18,140 nucleotides of DNA from an uncultured Clostridia bacterium. Its GTDB lineage: Bacteria; Bacillota; Clostridia; TANB77; CAG-508. Made by a program: the position numbers and the translations under genes. Shown here one piece after another: positions 15,301 through 18,140 of this stretch (position 1 is its first letter; the number at the start of each line of letters is the position of its first letter). The stretch spans positions 1-18,140 of the forward strand of contig CATJZH010000117.1 of assembly GCA_949746285.1 (NCBI GenBank), written 5' to 3'. The notes under the pieces are model-generated. The model was not told the origin of the DNA. It saw only the letters and a list, made by a program, of their open reading frames with translations, and did no database searches.

Positions 15301-17118
15301 GTAGATGAAACACAAACAAAAGATGTAACATACAGAGTTGAATATTATAAAGATAATGTAAAACAAGAAAATGATACAGAAAATATAACAGATAAAGTTC
15401 AAGTACTAAAACCAAGTAAGACAACTGTAGATATTAGCAAAATAAATAAAGAAAATAAATATGAAGATTATGCATTTGCAAGAAGTGTACCAGAAGTAAT
15501 ACCAACAGAGATAAATGATGGTGAAGTAATAAGAATATATTATGAAAAGAAAGACAAAAAAGTAGTAATAGAATTTATAGATCAAGCAACAGGAAAACCA
15601 ATTTTAGATTCAGTAGATGTATCTGGATGTTTAGGTGAAGAATATGACATAACATCACAAGAAAAAGAAATACCAGGATATGTATTGGTAGAAAAACCAT
15701 CATCAACAGGTATATTTACAGAACAGGAACAGAGAAAAGTATACTATTATGCAAAAGCTACAACAGTAACAGTAAAGTATTTAGAGAAAAATACTAATAA
15801 AGAATTGTTAACTACAGAAACAATAAATGGATATCAAGGAAAAGAATATAATCTAAGAAGACAAGATATACCAGGATATGTACTAGTGGAAAGACCAAGT
15901 AATGCAGAAGGAACAATGACAGAAACACCTATAACAGTAATATTCTATTATGCACAAGTATCAAATGGTGTAATTGAAAAACATATAGATATAAACTCAA
16001 ATTATGTGTTACATAGTGAAACACATAAAGGAAATGCAGGAGATGCATATTCAATATCAAGTAAGACATTTGAGGGATATGATTTAGTAGAAAGTAAATT
16101 ACCAGATAATAATAAAGGAACAATGACAACAAATGTAATTGAAGTAAAATATTATTATGTAAGAAAGTCAAAAATAATAGTAGAATTTATTGATAGAGAA
16201 ACAAATGAAAAAATAGCAGAGGATGTAATAATAGATGGACATGAGGGAGATAGTTATAAAGCAGAGCAAAAGGATGTAACAGGATATAAAGTAGCAGAAG
16301 TTGCAAAAAATGAGTCAGGAACATTTGGAAAAGATGAAATAAAAGTAACATATTATTACAAGAAAATACCTGCTGAAGTAATAGAAAAACACATTGATAT
16401 AAATACAGATAAAGTATTATCAGAGGAAATACATAAAGGAAAAGAAGGAGACCCATATAAAATTGAACCTAAAGCAATAGAAGGATATGATTTAGTAGAT
16501 ACTAAATTACCAGACAATGCAGAAGGAACAATGACAGAAATTGTAAAAGAAGTAAAATTCTATTATATAAGAAAGACTAAAGTAATAGTAGAATACATAA
16601 ATAAAACAACAAATGAAAAGATAATACAAGATTTGGTAATAGATGGACATGAAGGTGATACTTATAAGATTGAAGAAAAGGCAATAGAGGGATTCAAATT
16701 AGTAGAAAAACCTGAAAATCTTGAAGGAACAATGCAGTTAGTAGAAAAAGAAGATGGGACAATTGAAACAACATTAACATTAAGATTATATTATGAAAAA
16801 GATACTGGAAATGCAGGCTCAGATAAACCAGGAACATCGGATAAGCCAAATAATACAAATACAGATAAAAATAATAATGGAAACAATAATAGTAACCAAG
16901 GAAATTCAGCAGTAAATTCACAAGTAACAACAGGAAATGGTGATGTACCTAACAATAACACTGTAAGCAGAGTTTCAATAGTACCAGGTACTGGAGACAT
17001 AGTTCCAATGTCAGCAGTAAGTATTATTATATTTGTAATTATGATAAATGGAATTCAATATGCTAGTACAGTTAAAGTTTCAAAAATATCTAAAAATGAT
17101 AAACATTCTGAAAAATAA
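9346..17118 (+). CDS. Giant wall-anchored repeat protein (propeller head, 84-residue repeat stalk, MucBP domains, VPGTG sorting signal)
   Basis: The 2590-residue protein reads as a surface adhesin. In order: a signal sequence (about 1-25); a propeller-like head (about 50-485) of repeats like DALVAKYDKNGEFQW and GYILVGSF, with calcium-type loops DLNGDGVVE (87-95) and DINGDNIVD (391-399); and about 15 stalk repeats of the type SYxVEYYKDG...KYxGYKLEK...LPxxVxxGTxIKVYYV, plus two divergent units (about 487-2072). The divergent units are one MucBP-like (987-1057) and one InlB B-repeat-like (1058-1141, ending GYKFLGWADE...LYAVWER). Six MucBP domains follow (about 2073-2485), then an Asn/Gly/Ser spacer (2486-2545), the sorting signal VPGTG (2546-2550), a hydrophobic helix and a basic tail. 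A sortase would cut between Thr2549 and Gly2550. The class B sortase gene next door is the likely enzyme. The start is GTG with GAAGGAG 8 bases upstream. The ligand is unknown; MucBP domains suggest mucus or host glycan contact. Confidence 0.9.
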   Translation: MKKSVRIAVIVATAVIVLSLFVFSKSSSQEFLTGIIKSIRNATTNAEIGTEILAKSISGSGFSNIHDIKPTYDNGYILVGSFAGEADLNGDGVVEVTSKGDFDALVAKYDKNGEFQWYQSYGNSGEDQFYSVSETSKGEYIVVGFETTEKHKDGIIIKYDRFGREILWKKTIVGDLDDELKNVLVLSTGDIVISCKFNSPSVILDTGITVSSSGTYDGFIICYDGEKGTYKWSQLINGSNNVDITGITETDKGIVISANYLQNIKVNNTTITTKGGQDAILIAYDLEGKYQWHQVIGGTGSEAIDAIATDKENNVVAVGSYGSNFKLGNDSLSVIVESSVSALEVKYSSDGNYLSNYNFGKNVRADDKLTSVVATKDGGVLIAGWFFNVADINGDNIVDYTSDGENYGDGIIIKLNKDQQIEWSRNVTGTSFDEGYGVSQLRDGRYFVVGNFDSDTVSSKNNMNILSKDGYNDSFMMRIVSDGQKKDIICGVEYYQEDVIPEIGRVTTVAEESNIETIADEADIEGIAEESSAETTEEEKTFTKVEEDTKEFKNEIPVLDEGTVELTDKDTLNPNDKYVGYKLGKMFQANNAYLPHEEEIEITEIPEEANNDTAIKIQYIVDEEQRKNVSYTVEYYKDGELQAEDTNVVEKDVQVLQPDALEVEETSINKTDKYVGYKFDKVVKEEPQNNSEIIDAALEDEASVEEKVVNANLDNESIVNENLVASGENTNTVTNITVQENNETIELEDNEEESIKEEAKVLNNQESSEIVKSGTVLKVYYVLDEEQKKDAEYTVEYYKGEEKAEEQKYKENVHILQETLPVTEEFVQMNGRYEGYKVNDIIIVETNVKTNNEETKDELIEGNEVASEITEEENSKTYHVDELPSEVKDGAVIKIYYVIDEEQTKDVTYTIEYYKAGEKTDDSGLVTTQVQVLSPAVAKINKTEIESKYTGFVIDSIEQNGRIIDELPTEVAEGTVIKVYYIRQTFTYKVEWYDAEEDKLIKTEDRQAMYEDTVNVKEEDKSVEGYVYDENNENNLITVEVVDNTAVLKLYFTKERFTYTLTYDANGGENAPVAQTETSTDKQIEFTISSEKPSRRGYKFLGWADEKSAAVAHNTGDKITLEQNITLYAVWERDEEQRNDLSYTVEYYKDGTKDSEQTITESVQVLDTAIIVDQTKINTTNKYEGYDLEKIQKGDEVIAALPATVEEGTIIKIYYVKNSETKKDISYKVEYYKNGTKAEEETITERVHVSETVAPVDANKINISNKYVGYKFEKLQKDDELIASLPTTVEDGTIIKVYYVLNTADTKEMTYTVKYYKDGTEVESIPVTKEVHVLENTLPVDTAEINTIDKYTGYKLEKIQKGNEIVSEIPAQVENGTVISVYYVLNAADTKELSYKVQYYKDGIKTDEETVTEEVQVLENTIPVKAEKINTTNKYVGYKLEKIQKGDEEIATLPATVEKDTVIKVYYVKDETQTKTLSYKVEYYKGEAKIEEETITESVHVSETVVPVVSNKINMTDKYAGYKFEKLQKDSEDIENLPSNVEEGTIIKVYYVLNTADTKELSYKVEYYKDGVKTEEKTIKETVHTLETKVPVNANEINITDKYVGYKLEKIQKDSEVIDSLPTEVEEGTIIKIYYVINTADTKEMTYTVKYYKDGVEAESIPVTKEVQVLENTVSVNVADINTINKYEGYRLEKIQKGNEVVSEIPAQVEDGTVIGIYYVKDSEAKKELSYRVEYYKDGEKQVNDSATVTQRVHITAEDKLDVKPATINTTDRYVGYKFERTDPEVIPEKVNNGTIISVYYVKDETQTKEINYTIEYYKDGLKQIKDTQKPSKTVHVLEEDTLAVDKNINANNKYLGYKLEKTEIDATIITDLPDEVQNGTVISVYYVKDETQLKDLSYTIVYTKDGEKADEKTVEQKVHVLEPDTIKLDKSLIKLQDQYYGYILNSIKISTKPEMEKANITAEELLATLPDEVQNGTIIEADYIVDETQTKDVTYRVEYYKDNVKQENDTENITDKVQVLKPSKTTVDISKINKENKYEDYAFARSVPEVIPTEINDGEVIRIYYEKKDKKVVIEFIDQATGKPILDSVDVSGCLGEEYDITSQEKEIPGYVLVEKPSSTGIFTEQEQRKVYYYAKATTVTVKYLEKNTNKELLTTETINGYQGKEYNLRRQDIPGYVLVERPSNAEGTMTETPITVIFYYAQVSNGVIEKHIDINSNYVLHSETHKGNAGDAYSISSKTFEGYDLVESKLPDNNKGTMTTNVIEVKYYYVRKSKIIVEFIDRETNEKIAEDVIIDGHEGDSYKAEQKDVTGYKVAEVAKNESGTFGKDEIKVTYYYKKIPAEVIEKHIDINTDKVLSEEIHKGKEGDPYKIEPKAIEGYDLVDTKLPDNAEGTMTEIVKEVKFYYIRKTKVIVEYINKTTNEKIIQDLVIDGHEGDTYKIEEKAIEGFKLVEKPENLEGTMQLVEKEDGTIETTLTLRLYYEKDTGNAGSDKPGTSDKPNNTNTDKNNNGNNNSNQGNSAVNSQVTTGNGDVPNNNTVSRVSIVPGTGDIVPMSAVSIIIFVIMINGIQYASTVKVSKISKNDKHSEK
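12769..14532 (+). repeat. Seven tandem 252-bp coding repeats in the stalk
   Basis: Repeats beginning at 12769, 13021, 13273, 13525, 13777, 14029 and 14281 are each exactly 252 bp (84 codons), the next unit starting at 14533. All carry the frame (S/T)Y.V.YYK.G, KY.GY.(L/F)EK(I/L)QK and G(T)(I/V)I.(V/I)YYV. Units before and after this block belong to the same family but differ in length (79-162 residues before it; 82, 86, 97 and 78 after it). Confidence 0.92.
15970..16785 (+). repeat. Duplicated pair of MucBP domains (two 408-bp units)
   Basis: Residues 2209-2344 and 2345-2480 form two units of 136 residues. The first domain of each pair starts VIEKHIDIN and contains EGYDLV and KLPDN; the second starts with a (K)(I/V)IVE(F/Y)I motif and contains TNEKI and IDGHEGD. 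Equivalent residues are exactly 136 apart, so a two-domain cassette was duplicated in frame. Confidence 0.85.
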
Positions 17119-17121
17119 ATT

Positions 17122-17153
17122 ATAAAGGAACTACAGGTTTGTAGTTCCTTTAT
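17122..17153 (+). terminator. Rho-independent terminator of the giant surface-protein gene
   Basis: A 13-bp perfect stem (17122-17134 with 17141-17153) with a 6-base loop, followed by TTTAT. A second, weaker hairpin (17170-17176 with 17192-17198) followed by TTTTTA may back it up. Confidence 0.85.
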
Positions 17154-17224
17154 TTTATGAATTTTATGCAACTAAAAAGGTGTTTTAGTACTTTAGTTTT
17201 TATGAATAAAAAGTAAAGATAATT

Positions 17225-17467
17225 TTATTCGTCTAGTAAATTATCTTCTTTAAAAATTTCTGAATTAAAGAATTCGGAAATTGACATATCAAAACCAATA
17301 CAAATGAAACGTATTGTTGTTACTTTAGGACATTTGGTAGAATTGCTTAATACACTACGAATGGTAGATTCATTTATACCAGCCTTTATTGCTAATTTAC
17401 TTACATTTGTGTTTTTTATTTCTAATAATTCTAATATCCTAGCAGATATTGCATCTGTAAATGTCAT
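17225..17467 (-). CDS. Small XRE family helix-turn-helix regulator
   Basis: The 80-residue protein is essentially one Cro/C1-type DNA-binding domain. Residues 21-42 (NVSKLAIKAGINESTIRSVL...) give the helix-turn-helix, and TTIRFICIGFDMSISEFF (about 50-67) the following helices, ending in a short acidic tail. Single-domain XRE proteins with this ISEFF ending are frequent in clostridial genomes; their targets are usually unknown. ATG has AAGGAG 6 bases upstream. No clear -10/-35 pair was found upstream. It stands alone between the giant surface-protein gene and the initiator tRNA, near what may be a mobile-element border, so it could belong to either the host or the element. Confidence 0.88.
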   Translation of the reverse strand: MTFTDAISARILELLEIKNTNVSKLAIKAGINESTIRSVLSNSTKCPKVTTIRFICIGFDMSISEFFNSEIFKEDNLLDE

Positions 17468-17658
17468 ATTATTCTCCTTTTTATTTGTAGTATATTAAAA
17501 ATATAAAATAAATATACGCGCAACTACACGGATAGGCGAAAATGTATAATTAAGTATAGTACCATATGCTTATTAGAGAATATTTTAAATTGTTTGTTTT
17601 TATAAATTATAAGATAGGTTGTGAAATCTAATGTATTCGTATGTTATAGGTATTAAAA

Positions 17659-17686
17659 AAGTACTTACTAGAAATAGTAAATACTT
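17659..17686 (-). terminator. Rho-independent terminator of tRNA-fMet
   Basis: An inverted repeat (17659-17670 with 17675-17686, one C-A mismatch, GAAA loop) is followed on the minus strand by six T (17655-17660 read in reverse). It lies 9 bases after the tRNA CCA end. Confidence 0.8.
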
Positions 17687-17694
17687 GATAATAC

Positions 17695-17770
<76 letters not shown>

Positions 17771-17786
17771 ATATTTAACGAACTTA

Positions 17787-17815
17787 ATTATACTACTCAA
17801 AATTGACTTTGTCAA
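17787..17815 (-). promoter_or_regulatory. Promoter of tRNA-fMet
   Basis: On the minus strand TTGACA (17810-17815), a 17-base spacer and TATAAT (17787-17792): a perfect consensus promoter 16 bases from the tRNA 5' end. Confidence 0.88.
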
Positions 17816-17945
17816 CTGTTTTTTTATGAATTTTGTTTCACTACAAATGGCAATAATGAATTTCTTTAATAGTATATGATAAAGTCTATAAAATATTCTA
17901 TGAAAAATTTCAATAGTATTAGTTATTAAGTTTTTTATGAACTGT

Positions 17946-17991
17946 GCTCATAACCCGAAGGTCGTAAGTTCGAGTCTTACCCTCGCAACCA
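17946..17991 (+). pseudogene. 3' half of a second initiator tRNA (possible attachment-site core)
   Basis: These 46 bases match the intact tRNA-fMet from its anticodon loop to CCA at 42 of 46 positions, but on the opposite strand. The four differences are at 17957, 17965, 17979 and 17983. Two of them (17965 and 17979) change a T-stem C-G pair to T-A, so the T arm (GTAAG/CTTAC around TTCGAGT) still folds. The initiator features CCC in the anticodon stem and A72 are kept. Nothing upstream resembles the 5' half, so it is not a working tRNA. A break at the anticodon loop is a known crossover location for tRNA-targeting tyrosine integrases. The rest of 17816-18140 holds no gene. Confidence 0.85.
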
Positions 17992-17996
17992 AGCCT

Positions 17997-18029
17997 AAAT
18001 CACTAGAACTATAACGGTTTTAGTGATTT
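17997..18029 (+). terminator. Terminator following the tRNA fragment
   Basis: A 13-bp stem with one G-T pair (17997-18009 with 18017-18029) and a 7-base loop ends in six T (18027-18032). It lies 6 bases after the fragment's CCA, as expected for the original terminator of that tRNA gene. Confidence 0.85.
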
Positions 18030-18083
18030 TTTGTTGTCTTGAAACAGTTTACAATAATGCTGTTTTTGAGCACCATTATGTAG

Positions 18084-18105
18084 AATTGGGTAAAAATTGG
18101 GTAAA
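18084..18105 (+). repeat. Perfect 11-bp tandem repeat AATTGGGTAAA x2
   Basis: Two directly adjacent copies (18084-18094 and 18095-18105) place the GGGT cores one helical turn apart. Such direct repeats beside a tRNA-type core resemble integrase arm-binding sites, which is an inference. On the minus strand a reading frame entering from the right would end at the stop at 18120-18122, but only six codons are visible. Confidence 0.6.
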
Positions 18106-18140
18106 ATAAGTACCTCAAACTACTTAAATTCTAATAAAAA

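Noticed and set aside
17304..17498. Plus-strand frame of 64 codons
   Set aside because: Antisense to the XRE regulator gene, with no ribosome binding site; the regulator frame has clear family features.
17819..17941. TTTTTTATGAA present twice (17820-17830 and 17931-17941) as a direct repeat flanking an insertion
   Set aside because: Only 11 bp of A/T-rich sequence with no insertion-sequence ends or transposase between the copies; chance is likely.

Overview
The window is AT-rich, has near-consensus sigma-A type promoters, strong AAAGGAG-type ribosome binding sites and several rho-independent terminators. It encodes class B sortase, LCP, D,D-carboxypeptidase and CvpA family proteins, all typical of low-GC Gram-positive bacteria. 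I read it as a clostridial (Firmicutes) chromosome, probably from an uncultured gut-type lineage. The species cannot be named from the sequence.

Layout. Positions 1-350 hold two tRNA-Arg genes on the minus strand, each with its own TTGACA-17-bp promoter. Positions 418-2263 form a two-gene operon: a DUF5711-like membrane-anchored propeller protein and a CvpA family protein. Positions 2367-4829 hold an LCP (LytR-CpsA-Psr) ligase and, convergent to it across a bidirectional terminator, a secreted D-alanyl-D-alanine carboxypeptidase; both act on the cell wall. A ComEA-like DNA receptor follows (4925-5539), then a lone type IV secretion pilin-like protein on the minus strand (5595-5993). Positions 6207-8077 encode a polytopic GT-C-like membrane protein and an ArsC/Spx family thioredoxin-fold protein. 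Positions 8265-17118 hold a class B sortase and, directly downstream, a 2590-residue surface protein. Positions 17225-18140 hold a small XRE regulator, an initiator tRNA, a 46-nt 3' fragment of a second initiator tRNA with its own terminator, and an 11-bp tandem repeat. This right end looks like the border of an integrated element.

The most striking system is the sortase and giant protein pair. The large protein has a signal sequence, a propeller-like head with two DxNxDx calcium-type loops, about 17 stalk domains (seven of exactly 84 residues), six MucBP domains, a low-complexity spacer and a VPGTG sorting signal. This is the plan of a long wall-anchored adhesin, with its probable dedicated sortase encoded next to it. 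The other envelope genes (LCP ligase, carboxypeptidase, GT-C-like protein) form a loose surface-biogenesis neighbourhood rather than one operon, since nearly every gene has its own promoter and terminator.
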